A DNA stretch of 42,113 bases from Spirochaetia bacterium (GTDB lineage Bacteria > Spirochaetota > Spirochaetia > Sphaerochaetales > Sphaerochaetaceae). The stretch spans positions 1-42,113 of the forward strand of contig CAAGIP010000093.1 of NCBI GenBank assembly GCA_900769955.1, in the 5' to 3' direction. The position numbers were made by a program, and so were the translations under genes. The notes beneath the pieces are model-generated. The model ran no database searches. It worked only from the letters and a program-made list of their open reading frames with translations, and was not told the DNA's origin. Shown here one piece after another: positions 16,789-24,756 of the stretch (positions are counted from its first letter, which is position 1; each line of letters starts with the position of its first letter).

Positions 16789-17874
16789 ATGAAGATAGTA
16801 ACGAAGTACATCACACGTTCAGTATTCAGAACGGCTGTCATCACTCTCTTTGTCTGTGTAATGCTGGTTCTTGCAGTCGAGCTTTTCAGCTCAATGAACA
16901 GCATCGTGAACAACAGTGTGTCATTTGCCGATATAATGAGACTTTCCATCCTCGGACTTCCCGAATACCTGATGATGGTAGTCTCAGTATCATTTCTTTT
17001 TGCAACGACTTTCTTTCTCTCACAGCTTTCTGCAAACAATGAGCTCATAATCTTCTACAACACAGGCATGAGTTACAGGAAGATAGCCTCCAGGGTGATA
17101 GTACTTGGTATTATCGTGACAGTTTTTTTCTTCTTTTTCTCAGAAACCGTCATGATAGATGCCAAGCTGGAACATGATAAGCTCAGTGATGAGCTTTTCG
17201 GACTCTCAGGTACATCTGACAGCAGGAACATAACGCTTTCCGATCCTGAGGACTCATATGTGATACATGCATCGCGTTACAATGAGGAAACTGAAACAAT
17301 CTACGCAGTCACCATGATCGAGACGGAAAATAATAAAATTATGCGTAGGCTCACTGCGGACAGTGCCGTTTACCTTCATGATGAAGGCTACTGGCGTTTT
17401 TACAGGGCAAGACTCTGGACAGCGGAAGGGCAGGGCCTTGTCTCATCGTACAGCGATGTCCACGACGATCCCATGATCACGATCGAACCGAGGCTCTTCA
17501 GGAACTACTCCAATGACGTCACCACAATGGAGCGCAACGATGCCATCAACTACCTCAGGCGGCTTGAAAAGCTTGACAGGGCAAGCTGGTACGTTTCGGC
17601 AACCGACTTCTGGCAGCGCATCTTTTCCCCGTTTTCCATCTTGATACTTATGGTGATCTCTGTTTCAATGAACTACAGATTTAAAAAGAACGTCTTTCTC
17701 TTCAGTATAATCCTGAGTCTGTGCACCGCGGTCGTCTACTACGTCTCAATCATGGTGTTCACGATCTCATCATCGCAGGGAGTCACCGAACCATACATGT
17801 CAGTGCTCGCCCCCGTACTGATCGTTAGCGTTCTCTCCCTCATAATGAGGGCTATCGGAGGAGCACGTGGCTGA
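16789..17874 (+). CDS. LptF/LptG family permease (YjgP/YjgQ), second of pair
   Basis: A 361-residue member of the same permease family as the gene upstream. Residues 1-20 (KIVTKYITRSVFRTAVI) lead into the first transmembrane helix. Further helices lie at about 55-120, a periplasmic beta domain at about 130-260 and three helices at the C-terminus. The start at 16789 is chosen over an in-frame ATG at 16729 because that would run deep into the previous gene, and MKIVTKYITRSVF matches the family N-terminus. It overlaps tgt by 8 bases. Together with its neighbour it should form the heterodimeric transmembrane part of a lipid-extracting ABC machine. The lipid cargo is uncertain in a spirochaete that may lack classical lipopolysaccharide. 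Confidence 0.85.
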   Translation: MKIVTKYITRSVFRTAVITLFVCVMLVLAVELFSSMNSIVNNSVSFADIMRLSILGLPEYLMMVVSVSFLFATTFFLSQLSANNELIIFYNTGMSYRKIASRVIVLGIIVTVFFFFFSETVMIDAKLEHDKLSDELFGLSGTSDSRNITLSDPEDSYVIHASRYNEETETIYAVTMIETENNKIMRRLTADSAVYLHDEGYWRFYRARLWTAEGQGLVSSYSDVHDDPMITIEPRLFRNYSNDVTTMERNDAINYLRRLEKLDRASWYVSATDFWQRIFSPFSILILMVISVSMNYRFKKNVFLFSIILSLCTAVVYYVSIMVFTISSSQGVTEPYMSVLAPVLIVSVLSLIMRAIGGARG

Positions 17875-18991
17875 CAGGATATTCACGAAAACACTTCAGG
17901 ATAAGGAGACCAAGGCACGTCTTGGCTATATAGACCTTCCTCACGGCAGGGTGGAAACACCTGCCTTCATGCCCGTAGGCACGAACGGCACAGTCAAGGG
18001 CATATACCACGACAAGGTTGATGAGATCGGATATAAGCTCATCCTGGGAAACACATACCATCTCTACCTGAGACCTGGACTTGAGGTTCTCAGTCAGTTC
18101 GGAGGACTTCATAAGTTCTCCAACTGGAACCACAACATCCTTACCGACAGCGGCGGTTTCCAGGTTTTTTCCCTTTCAGGCCTGAGGAAGATAAAGGAGT
18201 CAGGTGTGACGTTCCAGTCACATATCGACGGCTCGAAGCATGTCTTCACCCCGGAAAAGGTCGTTGACATCCAGTCAGTCATCGGTTCGGACATTGCCAT
18301 GGTCCTTGACGTCTGCACCCCTCCAGGCATTGATTACAGGAATGCAAAGGAAGCCTGGAGGGTTACAAAGGCGTGGGCCGAGAGGAGCATCCAGGAGAGG
18401 AACAGGCTCGGTGAGCAGTTCCGCGGCAACCTTTTCGGAATCGTACAGGGAAATTTCTACAAGGATCTTAGAAAGGAGTCCGCTGAAACCCTCTCTGAGA
18501 TGGATTTTCCCGGAATCGCGATCGGAGGTCTCTCGGTAGGTGAGACGAAGGACCAGTTCCTTGAATTCCTGGAACACACAGCCTCATACATCACTGAGGA
18601 AAAACCCCGTTACGTCATGGGTATCGGAAGCCCCGATTACATCCTGGCATGTGTAGAGAACGGAATTGACCTTTTCGACTGCGTGCTTGCAACAAGAATG
18701 GCACGTAACGGAGGAATCTTCACAGATGACGGTGTCATCACTATGAAGAAGGCAATCCACAAGTTCGACGAGAGGCCGCTTCAGGAGGGCTGTACCTGTA
18801 CCTGCTGTCAGAAATACTCACGTGCATATCTGCATCACCTGATCAAGTGCAATGAGATGCTCGGAGGAATGCTTGCGACCGAGCATAACCTCACATATCT
18901 GTACAATCTCATGGAAAGGATCAGACAGGCGATCAGGGAAGGGCGCTTTGCTGAATTCAAGAGGGAGTATCTTGCGCGCTTCTACGGATGA
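17867..18991 (+). CDS. tgt: tRNA-guanine transglycosylase
   Basis: A 374-residue bacterial Tgt, which exchanges guanine-34 for the queuosine precursor preQ1 in GUN-anticodon tRNAs. The key aspartates are D94 (in DSGGFQ) and D271 (in the DCVLATRMARNG loop). The zinc site is C-x-C-x2-C in EGCTCTCC with the later histidine in ATEHNL. Translation starts at GTG 17867, supported by GGAGGAG at 17857-17863, and overlaps the previous permease by 8 bases. The C-terminus overlaps the probable murJ start by 20 bases. Confidence 0.97.
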   Translation: MADRIFTKTLQDKETKARLGYIDLPHGRVETPAFMPVGTNGTVKGIYHDKVDEIGYKLILGNTYHLYLRPGLEVLSQFGGLHKFSNWNHNILTDSGGFQVFSLSGLRKIKESGVTFQSHIDGSKHVFTPEKVVDIQSVIGSDIAMVLDVCTPPGIDYRNAKEAWRVTKAWAERSIQERNRLGEQFRGNLFGIVQGNFYKDLRKESAETLSEMDFPGIAIGGLSVGETKDQFLEFLEHTASYITEEKPRYVMGIGSPDYILACVENGIDLFDCVLATRMARNGGIFTDDGVITMKKAIHKFDERPLQEGCTCTCCQKYSRAYLHHLIKCNEMLGGMLATEHNLTYLYNLMERIRQAIREGRFAEFKREYLARFYG

Positions 18992-20492
18992 CGGAGGGGA
19001 GAGGAACTCCATCATCCTGATGGTGATGACACTGTGCTCCCGGCTGCTCGGGATAATAAAGGCACGTGTCATCTCATCCGTCTTCGGGGCGGGAGCCCTG
19101 GCGGACAGCATCAACTATGCCTATACGATCCCGAACAACCTCAGGAAACTGTTCGCAGAAGGAGCACTTAGTCAGGCCTATCTTCCACTGATGGGAAAGG
19201 ATAACGGAAAAGAGGAGTCCACCTTCATCAGTCAGCTTCTCAGCTTTCAGACACTGCTCTTCATTCCGCTTATAGCACTGACATTCATTTTCTCAGATAG
19301 GTTCATCACCGTCGCCAGCGGATTTACAGACAGGATGCAGATAGAAACCGCCTCGGCACTGCTTCCGTTCTTTCTCATCTTCCTCTTCTTCATCTCGCTT
19401 TCAACCGTATTCTCCTGTGCCCTTCAGGTAAGAAAATCCTTCTTCATTACGGGGGCAGGTCCCATATTCTTCACCCTTACCGTTATTGTCTGTGTGCTCT
19501 GTCTCTCAGAGAAGGCTTCCTATTACTCAATGGCCGTGGGAACGGTGGCAGGAGCCGCGGCGCAGCTTTTAAGCCAGTACGCCGTGCTGAGTAAATACGG
19601 ACTGAAGCTGAGGTTCACGCTTTCCTTCAGAACCCCGCTATTCACGAAAATGATTAAGGCATTCCTCCCGGCAACAGTCTATTCACTGATACTGGTTGCA
19701 GACCAGTACATTTCCTTTTACCTGGCATCAGGGCTGGAGGCCGGGGCAGTGAGTGCGATCACGAACTCGGTTATCTTCTACCAGACACCGTACGGAATCT
19801 TCTTTTCATCTATTGCAGGAGTTTATTTCCCTCTGCTTTCGGCGTGCAGTGACAGTGATAAGAGAAATGAAACGCTGATCAAGGCACTTTCATATCTGGC
19901 CGCATTCCTGCTTCCAAGTACCATAATAATGCTGACTCTTTCCGAGGAGTGCATAGCGGTGGTGCTCCAGAAGGGAGCATTCACATATGAGAATACGGTA
20001 CTCACGGCAAAGGTGCTGAAGTATTATCTTCTCGCGATGGTCCCGCTGTCCTTCTCCTCAATGCTCTCAAGGTACTGTTACAGCAGGGGAGATTACATCT
20101 ATCCCGTAATTGTGTCGGCAGTGAACCTGATCACGGATGTATGTGCGATGAAACTGTTCATCATGAAGGGCTTCGGAGCAGGCAGTATCTCACTTGCCCT
20201 GCTAATTTCTACCTGCGTTTCACTTATCATGTATGCGGTGAAGCTCAGAACTTTTGATTACCCCAGGCTTCTGGGAAAGCTTGCCCACATAGCCGTCGCA
20301 AACCTCCCGCTTCTCATCGTCTCGGCTGTCTACTCACTATTCGATGTGAAATATCATCAGGGAGGTTCAACATTGAAGTCCTTCCTGCTTGCGGCCTTTA
20401 CCGGACTTGCCGCCGTGGCCGTCACCGGAATATCCTATATGGTTTTCCGTGTCCCGTTTCTTGAGGTTTTCAGAAGGAAAAGGGGCAAATGA
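18972..20492 (+). CDS. murJ: Lipid II flippase MurJ (MviN)
   Basis: A polytopic membrane protein with the MurJ signature MTLCSRLLGIIKARVISSVFG near the start and about 14 predicted helices. MurJ moves lipid II across the inner membrane for peptidoglycan synthesis. The start is uncertain. The frame is open well upstream inside tgt, but no ATG suits. TTG at 18972, with GAGGGAG just before it, gives 506 residues and about 18 residues before MTLCSR, as is usual for the family. The ATG at 19020 would leave almost no N-terminus. A 20-base overlap with tgt results. The product keeps the conserved arginine/lysine positions of the first helices and the NNLRKLFAEGALSQAYLP stretch. Confidence 0.93.
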   Translation: MRASTDDGGERNSIILMVMTLCSRLLGIIKARVISSVFGAGALADSINYAYTIPNNLRKLFAEGALSQAYLPLMGKDNGKEESTFISQLLSFQTLLFIPLIALTFIFSDRFITVASGFTDRMQIETASALLPFFLIFLFFISLSTVFSCALQVRKSFFITGAGPIFFTLTVIVCVLCLSEKASYYSMAVGTVAGAAAQLLSQYAVLSKYGLKLRFTLSFRTPLFTKMIKAFLPATVYSLILVADQYISFYLASGLEAGAVSAITNSVIFYQTPYGIFFSSIAGVYFPLLSACSDSDKRNETLIKALSYLAAFLLPSTIIMLTLSEECIAVVLQKGAFTYENTVLTAKVLKYYLLAMVPLSFSSMLSRYCYSRGDYIYPVIVSAVNLITDVCAMKLFIMKGFGAGSISLALLISTCVSLIMYAVKLRTFDYPRLLGKLAHIAVANLPLLIVSAVYSLFDVKYHQGGSTLKSFLLAAFTGLAAVAVTGISYMVFRVPFLEVFRRKRGK

Positions 20493-20496
20493 CAGA

Positions 20497-20521
20497 ACAG
20501 CGTGGCTTTTTGCCACGCTGT
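20497..20521. terminator. Bidirectional hairpin between convergent murJ and greA
   Basis: ACAGCGTGGC (20497-20506) pairs perfectly with GCCACGCTGT (20512-20521) around a five-T loop. The stem is strong and sits between two convergent stop codons, so it can serve both strands. The T runs that follow on either side are short (a TTTT at 20527-20530 on the plus strand), so efficiency may rest on the stem. Confidence 0.75.
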
Positions 20522-20532
20522 CATCGTTTTCA

Positions 20533-23211
20533 TCAGAAGTCCGCAACCTCGATTGAGAGAATCGTGTAGTCGTACTTCGTACCGTTTATGTCGAACTTAA
20601 GCTCATCGCCGACAACCTTGTTGAGAAGCTGCATTCCGAGCGGTGTCTTGAAGTTGAGAATGAACCTGTCGGGATCGCTTTCCCACTGCCCGAGAATGGT
20701 ATAGGTAATGGTCTTTCCGGAAAGATTATCCTTCATGGAAACCTTGGTACCGAAGCTGATGCGTGAGGGATCAACTTTGTCGGGAGTGATGACCTGAGCC
20801 TTTTCAATCTCTTCGGAAAGGGTTCTGAGCCTTGCATTGAGGTTCTTCTGCTTATCCTTACCGTACTGATACTCGGCATTCTCACGTAAATCACCGAGAG
20901 CCCTAGCATCTGCGATCTCATCGGCGACTTCCATGAGCTCGACGTGTTCGATGTGATCCTTTTCCTTAAGCTTTTCATCAAGGCACTTCTGTGTGCATAA
21001 GAAGCCTGTGGGTATAAGGTTCTGAGTCTGAACGGGAGCCTCATCATCGAAGAATTTAAAGTCTGGATACTTCTCACTGATGTGATACCTGATCGTGACC
21101 TTCTTGCCGGGATCGATGTTCTTATCATTTGCAATGATCGAGTAGATCTTACCGGCCATCTCGATTCCGCCTTCATCAAGTGCCTTATAGATGAGCCTGT
21201 CAGTGAAGAGATACTGCTCAACAAGGGCATTTCTCTTCTTGTTCTCAGTCACATCCTTCTTAAGCTCGACACAGCTTGCGGTATAGTCAAGCAGCAGAAG
21301 CATTGTGAGAATGAGTGTTTCCTTAGATACTCCGGCCTTTTCCCACTCCTTCTCACTGGCATTCTTCAGGTTCCAGAGGAGGACATCCGCAAGATCCTTA
21401 TAGTTATTCACGCTGTCATGGAGCATCTCGATGAAGACCTTTGACTGACCGAGGGACTTCAGACGCTCAGGAATGAATGAATATGTGTAGTAGGGGAAGC
21501 AGCCTCTGAGAACATCCGCCCAGTTCTTATCGGTATCGATTACGTTTTCCAGGAATGACTTCTTGAGTTCGGAATTGCTGATCCTGTTGAAGAGCTGGAC
21601 CTTGTCTGGAATCTCCTTATAAAGCTCGGCAAACTCAACAGGAGGTTCAATCTTTGCAGTTGAGATGTTGTCGTGGCTCCTGAGATTGTCAAGCAGGAGG
21701 TAGGACGACACGACTGTATCGCCGACACCGTTCCTTCTTAATCTCAGTGTTGAGTTGAAGAAGCGGATCATCTCGGCAAAGCTGTCTGAGTCTGTGTCGT
21801 AGTTCTCGCTGACGAAATCCCTTACATGCTTTACCTTGCCGTAGAAATCGGGTTCACCTTTGAAAAGAAGAAGCTTCTTCTCTTCCGGTGTGATGGGAGT
21901 TGTCCTGAGAGTGTATGTCTCATTCTCACCGATAACGACTGAGAAGTAGGGATCTTCCATCAGGACCTTTCTTGCATCCTTCTTGAATTCATTCCATTCC
22001 TTATCTGAAAGAACTTTGGGGCAGAGATCTGCCTTCATGTCCCTGAGGGAGCACTTCCTTCCATGGCTTTCCATGATCGTGGTGAGTGCCCATCTGGTAT
22101 CACTCTTCACCTTTGCGGCAAGCTTCTGGGGAACGACTGCCCTGAGGACACGGATATTGTTCTTGGCAAGCGGGGTGAGGGCATGGAATGCCATGTCGGC
22201 AGACATCTTAACTTCGCTTTTTCCGAAGTTGATGACTACTTCCTTAGGAGTAATTGATTTGATAACACCAAGCCTGTCAGATGACTGCTGGTAAACAAAG
22301 GAACCGTTATCAAAGGCAATGTCGGTCTCGAAAGCATCCATGGCCTTCATGAAATCGGGGGAATTGACCTTTAGACCGGAGCGCTGGATGCACTGCTTGA
22401 GGCGTGATGAGGAAGCATACTTCTTCTGATATGCGATTATGATCGCGGCCTGAGCATCGGTATTGTCCTTATTGAGCTCGATTTCCTTTCTCAGTACGGC
22501 GATGCTCTTCGTAAGATCCTGATTGACGACCCTGAGCAGTTCGTTGAGAAGCTCAGTTGCAAAGTCATGGTTTACCTGAACTGCAGCCTTGTCAGCAGCC
22601 CCGAGGAAGTAGCCGAAATCATCACTGCTGATCTGAAGCAGGGAAGCCCATACGGTTCTGACGTTGTCAAGCTCCTTTGCCGCGATGAATCTCATCAGGG
22701 CACGGCGGTAGTAAAGGACCGCGTTTTCAGTATCCTTCTTCTCAAGATAGTGATCGGCAAGCTTCTTGGTGAGCTTTCTTTCCTCATAGTCAACCTTAAC
22801 GATACGCACGTAAAGCGGCCACTTCTCATCGTCACGTCCCGTTTCCTCATAGCAGTCGGCAAGGGCGCGGAGCGCGCTCTTGTTTTCATTGAGGGAAAGA
22901 ATCTTGCCACAGAGGAATTCGACTACTGTCCAGTTATGGATCTCATAGAAGGAAACCAGAAGGTTCTGCATGTTGATATTATCCTCATGGGGACGGCGGA
23001 TCATCGAGATCGAACCGGAAACGTATCGGCCGAACACACTGTCCTCACGCTCCTTTATGAGCGCATCTGATATTTCCTTAACCTGTGTAAGATCCTCACT
23101 GTCGATCTTCTTTATTACTTTGTCAAACTCAATGAAGCTGTCCGGCCTGAAAGCCTGCAGCTCTGCCTTGGTAAATGGCTTATCGCCCTTGAGCATGGTT
23201 TCTATCTTCAT
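20533..23211 (-). CDS. greA: GreA transcription factor fused to a large helical-repeat N-terminus
   Basis: An 892-residue protein whose last 155 or so residues are a full GreA. They contain the coiled-coil hairpin with the acidic tip (ADARALGDLRENAEYQYGKDKQ) and the C-terminal FKBP-like domain. GreA enters the RNA polymerase secondary channel and rescues backtracked complexes. The remaining 730 or so residues are mostly helical. Residues of about 60-260 resemble TPR repeats (RALADCYEETGRDDEKWPLY), and a central small beta module (near GVIKSITPKEVVINFG) is followed by more helices. Free-standing GreA is about 158 residues. I know similarly long GreA proteins in Borrelia and Treponema, so this is lineage architecture, not an assembly error. 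The start at 23211 has AAAGGATGG upstream; the longer in-frame start is rejected. Confidence 0.9.
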   Translation of the reverse strand: MKIETMLKGDKPFTKAELQAFRPDSFIEFDKVIKKIDSEDLTQVKEISDALIKEREDSVFGRYVSGSISMIRRPHEDNINMQNLLVSFYEIHNWTVVEFLCGKILSLNENKSALRALADCYEETGRDDEKWPLYVRIVKVDYEERKLTKKLADHYLEKKDTENAVLYYRRALMRFIAAKELDNVRTVWASLLQISSDDFGYFLGAADKAAVQVNHDFATELLNELLRVVNQDLTKSIAVLRKEIELNKDNTDAQAAIIIAYQKKYASSSRLKQCIQRSGLKVNSPDFMKAMDAFETDIAFDNGSFVYQQSSDRLGVIKSITPKEVVINFGKSEVKMSADMAFHALTPLAKNNIRVLRAVVPQKLAAKVKSDTRWALTTIMESHGRKCSLRDMKADLCPKVLSDKEWNEFKKDARKVLMEDPYFSVVIGENETYTLRTTPITPEEKKLLLFKGEPDFYGKVKHVRDFVSENYDTDSDSFAEMIRFFNSTLRLRRNGVGDTVVSSYLLLDNLRSHDNISTAKIEPPVEFAELYKEIPDKVQLFNRISNSELKKSFLENVIDTDKNWADVLRGCFPYYTYSFIPERLKSLGQSKVFIEMLHDSVNNYKDLADVLLWNLKNASEKEWEKAGVSKETLILTMLLLLDYTASCVELKKDVTENKKRNALVEQYLFTDRLIYKALDEGGIEMAGKIYSIIANDKNIDPGKKVTIRYHISEKYPDFKFFDDEAPVQTQNLIPTGFLCTQKCLDEKLKEKDHIEHVELMEVADEIADARALGDLRENAEYQYGKDKQKNLNARLRTLSEEIEKAQVITPDKVDPSRISFGTKVSMKDNLSGKTITYTILGQWESDPDRFILNFKTPLGMQLLNKVVGDELKFDINGTKYDYTILSIEVADF

Positions 23212-23233
23212 AAAACACCATCCTTTGAAAATA

Positions 23234-23239
23234 ATTATA
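23234..23239 (-). promoter_or_regulatory. Candidate -10 element of greA
   Basis: On the minus strand a consensus TATAAT lies just after the terminator at 23247-23289 and about 23 bases before the greA start codon. No convincing -35 hexamer is seen at the right distance. The leader would be very short but would include the AAAGGATGG ribosome site. Confidence 0.35.
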
Positions 23240-23246
23240 AAGAGAA

Positions 23247-23289
23247 CGAAAAACAAACCGGGCAAGGGGAGACCTTGCTCGGCGTTTTT
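23247..23289. terminator. Terminator between the AI-2E-family gene and greA
   Basis: CCGGGCAAGG (23258-23267) pairs with CCTTGCTCGG (23273-23282), with one G-T position, around a five-base loop. On the minus strand the stem is followed by TTTGTTTTT. On the plus strand it is followed by GCGTTTTT. It should end minus-strand transcription leaving the membrane protein gene at 23360, separating it from greA. Confidence 0.75.
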
Positions 23290-23359
23290 CTCTTATGACT
23301 GAATAATAACACCAAAGATCAGAAAATGCAAATCCATTTTTCTGCTTTACTTATAACGT

Positions 23360-24460
23360 TTATGATGTCTGTTTCCTATTTTGATAAAGCTGTCTTAACA
23401 GTGTGTACAGTGCTGAGGACACGGGAACGGCCATAAGCATTCCTGCAAGTCCGAAAAACGATCCGAAAACGGTGACTGCAAGGAAAGTATAGACGGGAGG
23501 AAGACCAACCGAAGCACCCACAACCCTCGGGTAGATCAGGTTGCCTTCCGTCTGCTGAAGCACAATAAGATATATAAGGAATATAAGGCCCTTTATGGGA
23601 CTTGTAACCGCTATTATGAAAGCAGAGACCAGTCCGCCTATCAGACCGCCCCAGATCGGGATCAGTGCAGTGACTGCGATGAGGGAACCGATCATGGGCG
23701 CGTAGGGGAGACGGAGGAGGATCATGCCGAGTGCGCATAGGCATCCGAGGATGACGGCTTCAAGGCACTGGGCAGAAATAAACTTCGAGAAAGATTCGTT
23801 GAAAACAGAGAGTATGTGAAGCAGCCTGCATCTTATTTTCTCAGAGAGGAACATTTCAGACAGCTTCATTAGGTCCTTTGACATCCTCTCCCTGTCTGCA
23901 ACGAAGTAAAGCCCGATCATGAAGCTTATAAAGAAGCTGACTACTGCCGACAGGACCTGCGATACACTGTCAAATGCAGTTGAAATCAGTCTTGTACCGC
24001 TGGTTTTCAGATATTCTGAAAGGCGCTGCATCAGCTCGGTGAAGAGATTGTTAATCATGCTCAGGTATTGCATGAATGCCTCATCATCACCTTTTGCGGC
24101 AATGAAATCCTGCATATCAGATGAAAACTTCATAACGGATTCATACAGCAGCTGGGCGGACGATATCAGCTGGGGGATCATCATGACAAGCACGAAAGCA
24201 AGCACAAATGCAATGAATATAATACTTAAAGTGATGGCAACGGCACGTCTTGCCCTGAAGGGAGGAAGGTGATGCTCCAGAAATGACACCGGAAGTGAAA
24301 GTATGTACGCTATCGCAAAACCCATTAGCACAGGCATTATTACCTGTGAGAAGAGACTTGAGAAAAAGGATGTAACCGACTCTATGCTTCCCATGAGGTG
24401 AAAGCAGAATATCAGAAGGATTCCGAGAAGAAGGTATGAAAGGAAATCACGTTTTTTCAT
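23360..24460 (-). CDS. AI-2E/PerM family multi-pass membrane protein
   Basis: A 366-residue protein of the UPF0118 (AI-2E transporter) family. It has the usual layout of two N-terminal helices, a third helix pair (RAVAITLSIIFIAFVLAF), an amphipathic periplasmic stretch (about 95-150), and a C-terminal block of helices. The family motif region near PYAPMIGSLIAVTALIPIWGG is followed by the conserved glycine-rich tail (VGLPPVYTFLAVTVFGSFFG). Members have been linked to autoinducer-2 export, Na+/H+ antiport or general efflux, so substrate cannot be inferred. No Shine-Dalgarno site is evident before the ATG. The gene is divergent from the importer cassette, so the 296-base gap at 24461-24756 probably holds signals for both directions. 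Confidence 0.85.
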   Translation of the reverse strand: MKKRDFLSYLLLGILLIFCFHLMGSIESVTSFFSSLFSQVIMPVLMGFAIAYILSLPVSFLEHHLPPFRARRAVAITLSIIFIAFVLAFVLVMMIPQLISSAQLLYESVMKFSSDMQDFIAAKGDDEAFMQYLSMINNLFTELMQRLSEYLKTSGTRLISTAFDSVSQVLSAVVSFFISFMIGLYFVADRERMSKDLMKLSEMFLSEKIRCRLLHILSVFNESFSKFISAQCLEAVILGCLCALGMILLRLPYAPMIGSLIAVTALIPIWGGLIGGLVSAFIIAVTSPIKGLIFLIYLIVLQQTEGNLIYPRVVGASVGLPPVYTFLAVTVFGSFFGLAGMLMAVPVSSALYTLLRQLYQNRKQTS

Positions 24461-24756
24461 ATATTAACATTAAAGCTGTCAAGGAGCATATTCAATACCC
24501 ACTCATCAAAATGCAACATATTGCATAAGAATACAGTGGTTATACATATGATTGGTGTTATTTTTCTTACTATTTGTAATAATAATTACTATTCAGTTAC
24601 AATATTGTATAATATCAAACACATTTCTTTTATATATTGGCCTTAGAATTATTTATCATTAAAGAAAATATCTGAATAAAAATCAGGAAAAATATTGATG
24701 AAAGGTTTTCAAAGTTTTATCATGTTGACCAAAATCCACTGACAAAGGAGTTATAC
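24461..24756 (+). promoter_or_regulatory. AT-rich divergent control region of the importer cassette
   Basis: A 296-base gap with no gene. It holds an operator-like inverted repeat ATGCAA-CATA-TTGCAT (24511-24526). It also holds a 10-bp palindrome ACAATATTGT (24599-24608) overlapping the first base of a consensus TATAAT (24608-24613), and a TTGTAA/TTACAA pair at 24574-24602. A second candidate promoter nearer the gene is TTGATG (24695-24700), 18 bases, TATCAT (24719-24724), giving a short leader with AAAGGAG at 24744-24750. The -35 for the distal TATAAT is poor. Which promoter is used, and which protein binds the palindromes, cannot be told from sequence. Confidence 0.5.

Noticed and set aside
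23360..24460. Quorum-sensing function from the AI-2E family name
   Set aside because: The family is functionally mixed and no luxS or lsr genes are in the window, so a role in autoinducer-2 export is not claimed.
24475..24490. TTGACA on the minus strand as promoter of the AI-2E-family gene
   Set aside because: The start codon lies only 17 bases downstream, so the matching -10 would fall inside the coding sequence.
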